A stretch of 64,000 nucleotides of DNA from Bradyrhizobiaceae bacterium (GTDB lineage: Bacteria > Pseudomonadota > Alphaproteobacteria > Rhizobiales > Xanthobacteraceae). This document shows positions 19,673-28,914 of this stretch, in pieces. The DNA is taken from contig CANKHJ010000002.1 of the NCBI GenBank assembly GCA_947481635.1, forward strand, positions 1 to 64,000, given 5' to 3'. The position numbers were made by a program, and so were the translations under genes. The notes below the pieces were generated by a model. The model was not told the DNA's origin. It saw only the letters and a program-made list of their open reading frames with translations, and ran no database searches. Positions within the stretch are counted from its first letter, which is position 1; every line of letters begins with the position of its first letter.

Positions 19673-20662
19673 CTACAGTTTGAACAGCTTTTCGGCGTTG
19701 CCGTGGAGGATCTTGCGCCGGTCATCCGGGCTGATCCGCAATTCCTCGATCCAGTCCATGCCGGGCTGATTCATCACAAACGGCCAGTCGATCGCGAACA
19801 GGATGCGGTCGGCGCCCATCTCGACCATCGCGCAGGTCAGCGCCGGGGTCGAGAAATTGCCGCTGGTGGCGATCCAGAAATGCTCACAGAACACGTCGCC
19901 GAACCAGGTCATCGCGTCCGGCCGCTTCGAGGTCGCGCCGACCCGCGACAGCGCCTCGCTGATGCGATGCATGTTGTAGGGAATGGTCTCGCCGAGATGA
20001 CCGAGGACAAATTTGAGGTTCGGATGCTTGTCGAACACGCCCGACAGCACCATGCGGATCGCCGTGGTCGCGGTCTCGACGGTGAAGCCCCAGACCGGCC
20101 CCGCGAAGTTCGGAACTTCGGGCAGGTAATCCTTGAGATAGATGTCGACCAGCGTCGGGTGCGGCGGCGCGGGATGAATATAGATCGGAACATCGAGAGC
20201 GGCAGCGCGCTCGAAGATCGGCCAGAATTGCTTGTCGTCGAAGAACACCTGCCCGGCGGCGAGGCCGTAAATCATCGCGCCCTTGAAGCCGAGCTTGTCG
20301 ACACAGCGTTCGAGCTCGTCCGCCGCGGCCTTCGGGTCCGGCGTCGGCAGCGTCGCCAGCGCCGCGAAACGTTTCGGATTGCTATCCACCCGTTGCTTCA
20401 GCCGGTCATTGACGTCGCGCGCCAGCGGCACCGCGACCGCGGCATCGAGCCATTGGGTCGCGGGCGGCGAATGCGACAGGATCTGCATGTCGATGCCGGC
20501 CTCATCCATCTCCTTGAGGCGCAGTTCGCCGGGATCGTCGAGCCGCCGGCCCATCTCGCCGCCGACCGGCTTGGCACCGCCGGCGATCATTGCCTTCTTC
20601 ACTTCCGCGTCGAGGAAATGCTCTTCGATCGCGATCACACGAGTGCCGTTGCGCGTTGTCAT
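19673..20662 (-). CDS. Amidohydrolase_2 decarboxylase-like enzyme
   Basis: A 329-aa TIM-barrel metalloenzyme of the aminocarboxymuconate-semialdehyde/gamma-resorcylate decarboxylase group. The N-terminal metal motif is IEEHF (E13, H15), as in hydroxybenzoate decarboxylases. Further candidate ligands or catalytic residues are H163 (IYIHPAPP), H222 (LGHLGE) and D292 (AIDWPF). It ends with HGNAEKLFKL, the usual family end. It probably decarboxylates or hydrolyses an aromatic-derived acid; the substrate is unknown. It lies 28 bp downstream of a Bug binding protein gene on the same strand, which may import the substrate. Confidence 0.85.
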   Translation of the reverse strand: MTTRNGTRVIAIEEHFLDAEVKKAMIAGGAKPVGGEMGRRLDDPGELRLKEMDEAGIDMQILSHSPPATQWLDAAVAVPLARDVNDRLKQRVDSNPKRFAALATLPTPDPKAAADELERCVDKLGFKGAMIYGLAAGQVFFDDKQFWPIFERAAALDVPIYIHPAPPHPTLVDIYLKDYLPEVPNFAGPVWGFTVETATTAIRMVLSGVFDKHPNLKFVLGHLGETIPYNMHRISEALSRVGATSKRPDAMTWFGDVFCEHFWIATSGNFSTPALTCAMVEMGADRILFAIDWPFVMNQPGMDWIEELRISPDDRRKILHGNAEKLFKL

Positions 20663-20690
20663 AGGCCTTGCCCCAATTCCGTCGCGGCGA

Positions 20691-21674
20691 CTATTGCGCC
20701 TCGACTTTCGCTATCTTGGCATAAGTGGCCCAAGCCGCGACTTCCTTCTTCACCAGCGCCTTGGTGGCCTCCGGGTCATTCGGGAACGGCACATTGCCCG
20801 AACGGGCGAGGAATTGCTTGGTGTCCTCCATCGCCAGCACGGTGCCGAACCACTTGCCGAGCTGCTCGACGATCGGCTTCGGCGTCCCCTTCGCAACCTG
20901 CACCGACCACCAGAACATGATGTCCATGTTCATCACGCCGGCCTCGTGCGAGGTCGGAATGCTCGCGGGAAGCGTCGGGATTCGCTCCGCGGATGTGGTG
21001 GCGAGCGCACGGATGCGGCCGGCATTGAGATGGCCCTGCGCCTGCGTCGCATCGAGGTAGGTAAAAGCAACCGCGCCGGTCGCCATCTCGCGCAACGCGG
21101 ATGGGAAATCGCGGAAGCGGACTTCGACGGTCTCCAGGCTGAATTGCGCCTTGAAGATTTCGCAGCACACGGTCGCCGAGTTTGAAATTCCGCCGAAGCC
21201 GACCTTGTCGCCCTTCGCTTTCAAATCCGCGACCAGATCCGCCACGGTCTTGTAAGGACTGTCACTGGAGACGACCAGCAGCAGCGGCGCCTTGGCAAGC
21301 GTCGTGACGTGCTCGAAATCCTCGACTGGGTCGAAGTTCAAACTCTTGAAGAAATACGGCGCCGAGGCGAGCACATTTGCGGCCGGGCAAATATAGATGG
21401 TGTAACCATCCGGCTTGGAGCGGGCGACGTATTCCGTGCCGATATTTCCAGCAGCGCCGATCTTGTTCTCGACCACCACCGGCTTGCCGCAGACCTCCTG
21501 CAGCTTGTTCGAATAAAATCGGACCACGATGTCCGCGCCCGACCCTGGCGTGAACGAACAGATCGAGTGGATCTGCTTGGAGGGATATGCGTCTTGCGCG
21601 AATGCGGATGAACGCATCAGCGGTGTCGCGGACGCGGCAAGGAGCGAACCAATGGCGCTGCGGCGGGTGAACAT
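20691..21674 (-). CDS. TctC/Bug-family periplasmic solute-binding protein
   Basis: A 327-aa binding protein. The N-terminus MFTRRSAIGSLLAASATPLM is a twin-arginine-like signal (RR at 4-5), followed by Bug blocks VVVENKIGAAGNIGTEYVARSKPDGYT and VGFGGISNSAT. AGGAGG precedes ATG 21672-21674. It forms a likely two-gene operon with the amidohydrolase 28 bp downstream, suggesting uptake of that enzyme's acidic substrate. No TctAB is present. Confidence 0.92.
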   Translation of the reverse strand: MFTRRSAIGSLLAASATPLMRSSAFAQDAYPSKQIHSICSFTPGSGADIVVRFYSNKLQEVCGKPVVVENKIGAAGNIGTEYVARSKPDGYTIYICPAANVLASAPYFFKSLNFDPVEDFEHVTTLAKAPLLLVVSSDSPYKTVADLVADLKAKGDKVGFGGISNSATVCCEIFKAQFSLETVEVRFRDFPSALREMATGAVAFTYLDATQAQGHLNAGRIRALATTSAERIPTLPASIPTSHEAGVMNMDIMFWWSVQVAKGTPKPIVEQLGKWFGTVLAMEDTKQFLARSGNVPFPNDPEATKALVKKEVAAWATYAKIAKVEAQ

Positions 21675-21757
21675 GCTGCCTCCTGATCGCTTGGACAAAC
21701 TGCGAATGGACGACAACTTTGATAACAGGTTCCAAAAACCCGCGATCACGACAAATA

Positions 21758-21773
21758 GTTATGAGGCCATAAC
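21758..21773. promoter_or_regulatory. Operator-like dyad upstream of the Bug/amidohydrolase operon
   Basis: A perfect dyad GTTATG-AGGC-CATAAC centred about 92 bp upstream of the binding-protein ATG. Its size and symmetry fit a dimeric regulator of LysR or GntR type. No regulator gene is nearby. Confidence 0.4.
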
Positions 21774-21818
21774 GAAACGGCGCCCGAAGCGCGCTTTCGT
21801 GTACCAGATCGTCGCGCG

Positions 21819-22613
21819 CTACGGCTTCGGATAGCGCCGGCGCGAGCGTCGTCCGACCAGTTCGGCCGCATAGCCGCGCGGAACAAAGCGCTGCAGAAAA
21901 ACGATCGCCTTGTTGGCGGCGCCCGGTACGACGACGCGGCGGTTCTGCTTCAGACCGCGATAGCCTTGCTCCGCAACTACTTCGGCCGACACGGTGATCA
22001 GCGGCGGATAGGATTCGCGCATGACACCGGCGCGTGCCTGGAATTCGCTCGGCACCGGGCCTGGACACAGCACGGTGACGCGCACCCCATCGGCGGCGAG
22101 TTCGGTGTGCAGCGCCTCGCTGAACGAGATCACATAGGCCTTGCTGGCATAATAGACCGACGAGCCCGGGCCGGGCAGGAAGCCCGCCACCGACGCGACA
22201 TTGAGCAGCCCGCCGCGATGCCGGCGCAAGCTGCCGACCCAGGCGAGCGACAAATCGGTCAACGCACGCACGTTGAGGTCGATCATCTGAAGCTGCTCGG
22301 CACGATCGAGGCTGGCGGTCTCTCCGACCAACCCGAAACCGGCATTGTTGACAACGATATCCGGCTCGACGCCGTGCGCGGCCATGCCGTTCTCGATCTG
22401 CTGCACGGCATCGCGCGCCATCAGGTCGACCGGCAGCACCAGCGGCCGCGGCAGGCCGGGGCGACCCAGCTCATCGGCGAGCGACAGCAGCCGCTGCTCG
22501 CGCCGCGCCACCAGAACCAACTCATGACCGTTGCGCGCGAACACCCGGGCCAACGCGACGCCGATGCCGGCCGACGCTCCGGTGATGAGGGTGACGGGCC
22601 GCTTCTCAGCCAT
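21819..22613 (-). CDS. Short-chain dehydrogenase/reductase
   Basis: A 264-aa classical SDR with complete signatures: cofactor loop TGASAGIG, NNAGFG, catalytic Ser in NVASVAGF, and YASKAY with Tyr and Lys. The ARRE after the second strand suggests preference for NADP(H). The basic tail RRSRRRYPKP is unusual. ATG 22611-22613; a TTG two codons earlier is less likely. The substrate is unknown. Confidence 0.9.
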   Translation of the reverse strand: MAEKRPVTLITGASAGIGVALARVFARNGHELVLVARREQRLLSLADELGRPGLPRPLVLPVDLMARDAVQQIENGMAAHGVEPDIVVNNAGFGLVGETASLDRAEQLQMIDLNVRALTDLSLAWVGSLRRHRGGLLNVASVAGFLPGPGSSVYYASKAYVISFSEALHTELAADGVRVTVLCPGPVPSEFQARAGVMRESYPPLITVSAEVVAEQGYRGLKQNRRVVVPGAANKAIVFLQRFVPRGYAAELVGRRSRRRYPKP

Positions 22614-22641
22614 GGTCAAACTTTCGAGCGGGCTGACACCG

Positions 22642-23106
22642 TCAGCCCTGTTGGCGCTTCGCGATCACCCGCTGGCGCAACGCGATCCGGTCACGCGCCG
22701 GCACCTGCAGCAGATCCGCCGTGCGCCAGAGCAGATTGTCTTCGAGCTCGCTCACCTCGCCGTCAGCAAAGACGATTTCCCACAGCATCTCGACGATGCG
22801 CTCGCGGCCGGCCTGGTCGAGCTCGCGATTGAGCAGGCTGGTGAAACGGTACAGGTCGACGGCCTCGTTCTCGGCGTCGGTCCCCTCGTCGATCAATTCC
22901 TGGGTCTGCGTCTCATCGAGGCCGAAGCGCTCATGCAGCAGCCCCCGCAGCCGCGCCTGCTCGGCGGACGAAACCTGGCCGTCGATCGTGGAGGCATGGA
23001 CCAGGAGCGCCGCCGCGGCGACGCGATAGTCATTTTCCTCAAACCGGGTGGGGTGCCGGTCCCCGCCATTGATCTCTTCGAAGAAGGTTTTGATGGAATC
23101 CCACAT
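22642..23106 (-). CDS. TerB-like (tellurite resistance/DjlA N-terminal) domain protein
   Basis: A 154-aa helical protein of the TerB superfamily, with paired acidic motifs in AALLVHASTIDGQVSSAEQARL and the FADGEVSELEDNLLWRTADLL repeat. It is a likely cytoplasmic, metal-binding helical bundle, function unknown. ATG 23104-23106. It lies 28 bp upstream of the SDR start and on the same strand as the tad operon, 61 bp after tadD. Confidence 0.85.
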   Translation of the reverse strand: MWDSIKTFFEEINGGDRHPTRFEENDYRVAAAALLVHASTIDGQVSSAEQARLRGLLHERFGLDETQTQELIDEGTDAENEAVDLYRFTSLLNRELDQAGRERIVEMLWEIVFADGEVSELEDNLLWRTADLLQVPARDRIALRQRVIAKRQQG

Positions 23107-23167
23107 GCCCGCCTCAGGTAGAATGCAGGCGCGGCGATGTCCAGCCGGCGCGAGTCCGAGGGCGGCG

Positions 23168-23764
23168 CTACTGAACCGCCTTGCCGCGCCGGGTGCTGTC
23201 CTCAAGCAGGTCGAAGTTGGCCTTGACGTGCGGATTGCCCGGCGCCGCCGCACGGGCGGCGAGGAGCTTCTCGCGCGCGCGCTTGTAGTCGCCACGCAGG
23301 ATCATCGAGAAGCCCTGATTGTTGAGGATCTCGACCCGCGGGCCGGAGATCGCGAGGGCCTGTTCATAGGCCCGGTCGGCGAGATCAAACCGCTTCAGCC
23401 GGTCATAGGCGGCGGCGAGTCCAAGCCAGGCTTCGGCATCGCGCGGATGCTGTTCGACGGCGCGTCGGAAATGCTTCTCCGCGGTGCCGAAATCCGCGGC
23501 GCGGAAGTGGCGCTTGCCGAGGGTCAGGTCGTCGTTCGGATCGCTGCCGAGCAGCCCCGGTTGCCCGGTCGCGCGCATTCCCGGCATTTCCGGCTGGCTG
23601 TCGGGCACTGTCCCGGTCGACGCGGGATCAACCTCCACCACAGCAGTCGACGCCTCGTTCGGCTTGTGCGTCAGCAATTCACCGAGCTTGCCCGAGGTTT
23701 CGCAACCCGCAAGCCACACCAGGCACGCGCTTGCGATGAGAACTCGGGAAGCACTGACGCTCAT
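23168..23764 (-). CDS. tadD: Tad pilus TPR lipoprotein TadD
   Basis: A 198-aa lipoprotein. A signal peptide ends in the lipobox LAGC (Cys near residue 21), and after a linker come three TPR units (LTLGKRHFRAADFGTAEKHF, DAEAWLGLAAAYDRL, VEILNNQGFSMILRGDYKRA). TadD proteins help localise or assemble the outer-membrane secretin of the Tad machine. Its position as last gene of the cpa/tad operon supports the name. GGAG lies eight bases before ATG 23762-23764. Confidence 0.88.
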   Translation of the reverse strand: MSVSASRVLIASACLVWLAGCETSGKLGELLTHKPNEASTAVVEVDPASTGTVPDSQPEMPGMRATGQPGLLGSDPNDDLTLGKRHFRAADFGTAEKHFRRAVEQHPRDAEAWLGLAAAYDRLKRFDLADRAYEQALAISGPRVEILNNQGFSMILRGDYKRAREKLLAARAAAPGNPHVKANFDLLEDSTRRGKAVQ

Positions 23765-23870
23765 CGATACGCTCCGGGCAGCCCACGGGCTGCCCAATCC
23801 TGGCCGGTACCGATGCACGCTAGGGGATCGGGGTTAACATTTCCTCGCCGGCGCCAGCGACGCTGATGGA

Positions 23871-24839
23871 TCAGTAGGCACCGACATAGAGCCGAACGAA
23901 AACCGGCAGCAAAATCACCACGAACAGCACCGGAAAGATGCACACCATCATCGGAACGGCGAGCCGCGCCGGAAGCGAATAGGCCTTCTCCTCGGCGCGG
24001 GACAGGCGCTTGTGGCGCATGTCGTCGCTATAGACCCGCAGGGCCTCGGTGATGCTGGAGCCCAGTTCGAGCGACTGCTGGATCAGTGTCGCGAACGAGC
24101 GCGCCTCGTCCAGGCTGAGCCGGTCCGCCAGATGTTCAAGCGCTTCCGGCAGCGTGCGGCCGGCGCGGATCTCAAGATTGGCCAGGTGGATGTTGGAGCA
24201 GAGCGACGGATAGGAATCGCCGAGCTCGCGCCCGACGCGCTCCAGCGCCGCCTCCATGCTGAGCCCTGAATCCGCACAGACCACCAGCAGATCCATGAAA
24301 TCCGGAAAGCCGGCGCGATGCTCGTCGCGCTTTACCCCGATGACCTTGTCGATATAGAGGCTCGGTGCGACATACCCGGCAATACCGCCAACCATGACGA
24401 ACAGCCAGAACATCGCCCCGCCCTTCGACGTGATCATCGGCAGCAGGAAGAAAACACCGACGCCGAAGCCGATGGCGCAAGCGGTGCGAGCCAGGAAGAA
24501 GTAGGCGACCGCGCGCGGATCGTAGATGCCGGCCTGCACCAGGCGGCGGCGCAACACCTTCATGTCCTTGTTGTCGCCGGCCGAGTAATGCTTGGTGGTG
24601 TAGTCGAGGATGCGCGACACCGCCTTGAGGCTGGAATTGCGCAGGCCGTCGCTGTCCCCGTGATAGACCATGTCTTCCGAGGCGAGCACGGCGGTACGCC
24701 GCTTCACCGCGCCGCGTACGCGCACCGCGGCCATGAAGCCGAAGGTCAGTGTCGCGGTGGCGAGAAACACCAGGAGCGCAAGCATCACTGTCGCGCTGTC
24801 GCCGAACACGCCGGTAATGGTTGCGGCGATGTCCATCAT
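23871..24839 (-). CDS. tadC: Tad pilus inner-membrane platform protein TadC
   Basis: A 322-aa T2SSF-type membrane protein and partner of TadB. It has an N-terminal helix (about 16-38), a helix pair near 120-165 and a C-terminal helix (MMVCIFPVLFVVILLPVFVRLY). The T2SSF core contains LVVCADSGLSMEAALERVGRELG and LIQQSLELGSSITEALRVY. Its ATG shares one base with the tadB stop (TGATG), so translation is coupled. Confidence 0.95.
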   Translation of the reverse strand: MMDIAATITGVFGDSATVMLALLVFLATATLTFGFMAAVRVRGAVKRRTAVLASEDMVYHGDSDGLRNSSLKAVSRILDYTTKHYSAGDNKDMKVLRRRLVQAGIYDPRAVAYFFLARTACAIGFGVGVFFLLPMITSKGGAMFWLFVMVGGIAGYVAPSLYIDKVIGVKRDEHRAGFPDFMDLLVVCADSGLSMEAALERVGRELGDSYPSLCSNIHLANLEIRAGRTLPEALEHLADRLSLDEARSFATLIQQSLELGSSITEALRVYSDDMRHKRLSRAEEKAYSLPARLAVPMMVCIFPVLFVVILLPVFVRLYVGAY

Positions 24840-25807
24840 CAGACCTTGAAGTTGACCATTCGGTACATGATGAAGTTGCCGGTCCCCATCCAGGCGGCCG
24901 CGACGGCGATGGCTTGCTTGGTGATCGGGTAACCCCAGACGCTCGAGTAGAAGTCGGGCGAGATCAGCTGGATGATCAGAAACATGCCGATCGGCAGCGA
25001 CGACAGGATCATCGCCGATGCACGGCCTTCCGAGGCCAGCGCACGGATCTTGCGGCGCATCTTGAAGCGCTGCCGGATCACGTCCGACAGGTTTTGCAGG
25101 ATCTCGCCGAGATTGCCTCCGGTCGAGGTCTGGATCGCAACCGCCGTGACGAATAGCGGCAGGTCGTCTTGTCCGATACGATAATATAGATTGCGCAGCG
25201 CGGTTTCGAGTTCCGCGCCATAGGTGATCTCGTCGACGACGATGCCGAATTCCGAACCGATCGGGTCGCGCATCTCGCGCGCCACCATGGTGATCGCGAT
25301 CGGCACCGGGTGACCCGCGCGCAAACTGCGCACGATGATGTCCAGCGCATCAGGAAACTGAGCGCCGAATGCCTTCTGACGACGGCTGCGCAAGACGCGC
25401 AGCACCAGATAGGGCAGCAGCGTGGCCGTGAACAGCGTCGCAAGCCCCGCCTCCAGGTAGGAATTGCGGAACATCAGGGTGACGCCGAACGCGAATAGCG
25501 CCCCGATCAGGATGAAGGTGAGCAGCTTGCCGTGGCCGAGCCTGACACCGGATTGCAGGATCAGGCGGCCGAGCGCTTCCAGGCCGAACCGGATGTTTCC
25601 GGAATTGCTGAGCCCGCGCTCCTTGCGCAATTGCACCAGGATGTTTTCGCGATCAGGCTGGTCCTTGAGCAGCTTGAGACGCCGATTGACGTTCTTGCGG
25701 TACGACGCGCCGGAAAAGAACAACAGGTAGAGGCCTTCGACGAACAGCGCGGCCGAGACCGCGACGAAGGCGTAGACGACATAAGTGGCGTCGATATCGA
25801 ACCACAT
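24839..25807 (-). CDS. tadB: Tad pilus inner-membrane platform protein TadB
   Basis: A 322-aa T2SSF protein. It has two N-terminal helices (about 10-32 and 96-140), a cytoplasmic core with FPDALDIIVRSLRAGHPVPIAI and AVAIQTSTGGNLGEILQNLS, and C-terminal helices (AMILSSLPIGMFLIIQLISP, AIAVAAAWMGTGNFIMY). It forms the membrane platform driven by the CpaF ATPase. ATG 25805-25807 lies four bases after the cpaF stop. Confidence 0.95.
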   Translation of the reverse strand: MWFDIDATYVVYAFVAVSAALFVEGLYLLFFSGASYRKNVNRRLKLLKDQPDRENILVQLRKERGLSNSGNIRFGLEALGRLILQSGVRLGHGKLLTFILIGALFAFGVTLMFRNSYLEAGLATLFTATLLPYLVLRVLRSRRQKAFGAQFPDALDIIVRSLRAGHPVPIAITMVAREMRDPIGSEFGIVVDEITYGAELETALRNLYYRIGQDDLPLFVTAVAIQTSTGGNLGEILQNLSDVIRQRFKMRRKIRALASEGRASAMILSSLPIGMFLIIQLISPDFYSSVWGYPITKQAIAVAAAWMGTGNFIMYRMVNFKV

Positions 25808-25811
25808 GGGA

Positions 25812-27245
25812 TTACAGCGGCTGCGACGGATCGAAATAGCTGCCGGGGATCTTGATCCCCATGGCAAGCAAGTCGGTCAGGAAGCGCGGACGCACGCCGG
25901 TGGCCTGGAAATGGCCGATCACGGAGCCGTCGGGCGCCGTACCGGTGCGGACATATTTGAAGATCTCCTGCATCTGGACGATGTCGCCTTCCATGCCGGT
26001 GATCTCGGCGATCGAAGTCACGCGGCGCTTGCCGTCCGACATGCGTTGCAACTGCACGATCAACCGGATCGCTGAGGCGATCTGACCGCGGGTGGAAGCG
26101 ATGGTCATCGGCAAGCCGGCCATGCCGATGAGTTGTTCGAGACGCGAGATCGCCTCACGCGGATTGTTGGCGTGGATGGTCGCCATCGAGCCTTCGTGGC
26201 CGGTATTCATGGCCTGAAGCATATCGAAGGCTTCCTCGCCGCGGCACTCGCCGAGGATGATACGCTCCGGGCGCATACGCAGCGCGTTCTTGACCAGTTC
26301 GCGCTGCCGGATCTCGCCCTTGCCTTCGAGGTTGGGTGGGCGTGTTTCCATGCGCGCCACATGCGGCTGCTGCAACTGCAACTCGGCCGCGTCCTCGATC
26401 GTGATCAGGCGCTCCTTCTCCGAAATGAACGCGGAGAGCGCGTTGAGCATCGTGGTCTTGCCGGAGCCGGTGCCGCCCGAGATGATCGTGGTGATGCGCG
26501 CCTTCACCGCCGCCGCGAGCAATTCCGCCATTTGCGGCCGGATCGCCCCGATATCGACCAGCTTGTTGAGGTTGAACGGCTTCTTGGAGAATTTACGAAT
26601 CGAGACCAGCGGACCATCGACGCCGATCGGGCGCACCGCGACGTTGACGCGCGAGCCGTCCAGCAGGCGGGCGTCGCAGAGCGGATGCGATTCATCGACG
26701 CGCCGGCCGACGGCGGCAACGATCTTGTTGATGATGCGCAGCAGATGCTGCTCGTCCTTGAAGCGCACGCCGCACGGCTCAAGCAAGCCGCCGCGCTCAA
26801 CATAGACGCATTCGTGGCCGTTGATCAGGATATCGGAGATCGACGGATCCTTGAGCAGCGGCTCCAGCGGCCCCAGCCCGGTCATCTCGTCGAGGATTTC
26901 CGAGACGAACTCGCCGAGCTCCTTGGCGTTGAGAGCGAGCCGCTCGACCAGGATGTATTGCTGCACCAGCTGCATGATGTGCTGGCGCATCTCGTCTTCG
27001 CCGAGCTTTTCCAGCGCCGACAGATTGACTTCTTCGATCAGCCGCCGGTGCAGACGGACCTTGGCGTCGAGCAGCCGGTCGCTGAGCAGCGGGTTGATCG
27101 ACGACGATTGTGACTGCGACTGAACCGGCTCCGGTGAGGCATCGGGGAAGACGGTCCACGAAACGCCTTCGAGGGCCGGCGACGGCTCCTCGATCGGAGG
27201 CAAAGCCTCCGGCGCTGCGCGGCGAGCGGTGAAACGACCGGCCAT
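25812..27245 (-). CDS. cpaF: Tad/Cpa pilus secretion ATPase CpaF
   Basis: A 477-aa hexameric ATPase that powers Flp-pilus assembly. After a variable Pro/Ser-rich start come the TadA/CpaF N-terminal region (about 60-220) and the ATPase core: Walker [10 protein letters not shown] (257-265), Asp box [10 protein letters not shown] (281-290), Walker [10 protein letters not shown] (328-336) and His box [15 protein letters not shown] (346-360). All catalytic elements are intact. ATG 27243-27245; the gene follows cpaE with a 53-bp gap. Confidence 0.96.
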   Translation of the reverse strand: MAGRFTARRAAPEALPPIEEPSPALEGVSWTVFPDASPEPVQSQSQSSSINPLLSDRLLDAKVRLHRRLIEEVNLSALEKLGEDEMRQHIMQLVQQYILVERLALNAKELGEFVSEILDEMTGLGPLEPLLKDPSISDILINGHECVYVERGGLLEPCGVRFKDEQHLLRIINKIVAAVGRRVDESHPLCDARLLDGSRVNVAVRPIGVDGPLVSIRKFSKKPFNLNKLVDIGAIRPQMAELLAAAVKARITTIISGGTGSGKTTMLNALSAFISEKERLITIEDAAELQLQQPHVARMETRPPNLEGKGEIRQRELVKNALRMRPERIILGECRGEEAFDMLQAMNTGHEGSMATIHANNPREAISRLEQLIGMAGLPMTIASTRGQIASAIRLIVQLQRMSDGKRRVTSIAEITGMEGDIVQMQEIFKYVRTGTAPDGSVIGHFQATGVRPRFLTDLLAMGIKIPGSYFDPSQPL

Positions 27246-27298
27246 CCTTATCCTCGAAACCTGTATCCGTACCTACGGCCGCTGTGCCGCACCTTGAA

Positions 27299-28525
27299 TT
27301 ATCGTGCCCATCCCAGGCTGAATTTCTTTTCGCGCGCAGCCTCGCGCGCCGCGCCTGGCTTGGTGTTGACCTGCGGCAAGACCAGCTTCTTGAGCTGGGT
27401 GGTGATCTTGTTGCCGGGCTTCACCTCGTCCAGCGGCACGCCGCGGTCGATCGCCTCGCGCACCAGGCTGTAGTGGTTCGGCAGCGCGGCAGCGAAGCTG
27501 TCACCGAGCACCTGTTCGATGTCGCTGCGCCGCAATCCGGACGAGAACATCTTCTGCTCGAAACGATTGATGATCACCTCGGCCTTGGGGGTATCGCCAA
27601 GCCGTTCGCGGATCGCATCGACCAGCTGCTTGGCATGGCGCAGGCCAGGCACCGACGTCTCACTGACAATGAACAGCTTGTTCGATCCAAGCAGCACGCT
27701 GTCGGTCCAGGAGAACCAGGTGCGCGGCATATCGAACACGACGTAATCGAAATGCGTCGACACCAGGTCGAGCAGCCGCGTCACCACGTCTGGATCGAAC
27801 GAGCGCATCTCGGCCGGGCGGTTCGGCGCGGCGACGACGGCAAGACCCGAGGGGTGATGCGCGGTCATCACTTCCAGCAACTGACGATCGAGGCGTTCGG
27901 GGCGCGGCTCGATCTCGCCGATGTTGAGGCGCGGCTCGAGGTCGAGATAATCGGCGCAGGCGCCATGCTGGAAATCGAGGTCGACCAGGCAGGTCGAGGT
28001 CTTGCCGCGCTGGCCCGAATTAAGCAGCAACATCGCGGTCTGGATCGCGAGCGTGGTGACACCGGCGCCACCGATGGCGGGAAGGAAGGTGTAGATCTTG
28101 GCCTCGGTCGTCTCCGACGAGGTGGTGGGCGCCGCCACCCGCGCGCAGGTGCGCACCAGTTCGACCGCAGAAACCGGCTTGGTGAGGAAGTCCGACACCC
28201 GCATCTGGATCAGGTTGCGCGCGACGGCCGCGTCGAAATTCTGAGCCACGACCACGACCGGCGGCCACCCGCCGGTGCGGGCTATCAGCCGCTCCAGCGC
28301 CTGCATCTCGACCGGATCGTTGGCGTCGATATCGGCGACGACCACCGTTGCGCCTGCGGGATCGAATTTATCCTCGAGGGTCTTCAGCGTCCCTTCCGTC
28401 AAGCGCAGTTCGATCTGCTGGCTCGCGCCAAAGGTCGCGCGCGCCATCTCCGCGAAGGCGTCGTCGGCCGTCAGCACCGAGACCTGGGTCTTGCTGGGCG
28501 TATTACTGGTTCGACCGATTCTCAT
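27299..28525 (-). CDS. cpaE: Pilus assembly protein CpaE (TadZ-like)
   Basis: A 408-aa protein. An N-terminal atypical receiver domain (about 14-130) is followed by a ParA/MinD-type domain that localises the Tad machine to the cell pole in relatives. The P-loop is deviant: AIGGAGVTT replaces KGGxGKTT and lacks the signature lysine. VDLDFQHGACADYLDLEPRLNIGEI and YVVFDMPRTW follow. ATG 28523-28525 has GTGGAG upstream; a GTG three codons earlier is possible. Confidence 0.92.
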   Translation of the reverse strand: MRIGRTSNTPSKTQVSVLTADDAFAEMARATFGASQQIELRLTEGTLKTLEDKFDPAGATVVVADIDANDPVEMQALERLIARTGGWPPVVVVAQNFDAAVARNLIQMRVSDFLTKPVSAVELVRTCARVAAPTTSSETTEAKIYTFLPAIGGAGVTTLAIQTAMLLLNSGQRGKTSTCLVDLDFQHGACADYLDLEPRLNIGEIEPRPERLDRQLLEVMTAHHPSGLAVVAAPNRPAEMRSFDPDVVTRLLDLVSTHFDYVVFDMPRTWFSWTDSVLLGSNKLFIVSETSVPGLRHAKQLVDAIRERLGDTPKAEVIINRFEQKMFSSGLRRSDIEQVLGDSFAAALPNHYSLVREAIDRGVPLDEVKPGNKITTQLKKLVLPQVNTKPGAAREAAREKKFSLGWAR

Positions 28526-28580
28526 GGGCTCCACTCACGTTTGACGCATCCCTGTCCCGTCTATGCGGGCTGACACTTTG

Positions 28581-28913
28581 CTACTTCACCGCGGCCGCGG
28601 GTGCGGCGCCGCCCGACTGGGCGGCGGCCGCCTGATCGGCCTGCTTAGCCTGATAATTGCTGGTGCCGAGGCTGACCGGCGGCGTGACCTTGTTGTGGCG
28701 ATAGCGCTCGATCGCGGTCTGCGCGCGCTCGCCATTGAAGGCGATATTCTTGTTCGCGCTGTAAGGCGGCCAGGGATCCACCATCTGGATCGCCTTGTTG
28801 GTCGCGATCGCATCACCGGCCGAGAACGAGATCGATTCACGGCGGTCATAGTAGATGTCCGAGCAGCCGCCGAGGGTCACCGCCAGTGCGAGCCCGGCGC
28901 CGAGGATGCGCAT
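28581..28913 (-). CDS. Small lipoprotein in CpaD position
   Basis: A 110-aa lipoprotein with a short signal peptide and lipobox TLGGC (Cys near residue 17). The mature part (SDIYYDRRESISFSAGDAIATNK, then QMVDPWPPYSANKNIAF) ends in an Ala/Gln tail. It occupies the cpaD slot between cpaC and cpaE but is about half the usual CpaD length, so it may be a reduced CpaD-like or a lineage-specific pilotin candidate. Its ATG lies one base after the cpaC stop, which indicates coupling. Confidence 0.85.
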   Translation of the reverse strand: MRILGAGLALAVTLGGCSDIYYDRRESISFSAGDAIATNKAIQMVDPWPPYSANKNIAFNGERAQTAIERYRHNKVTPPVSLGTSNYQAKQADQAAAAQSGGAAPAAAVK

Positions 28914-28914
28914 G

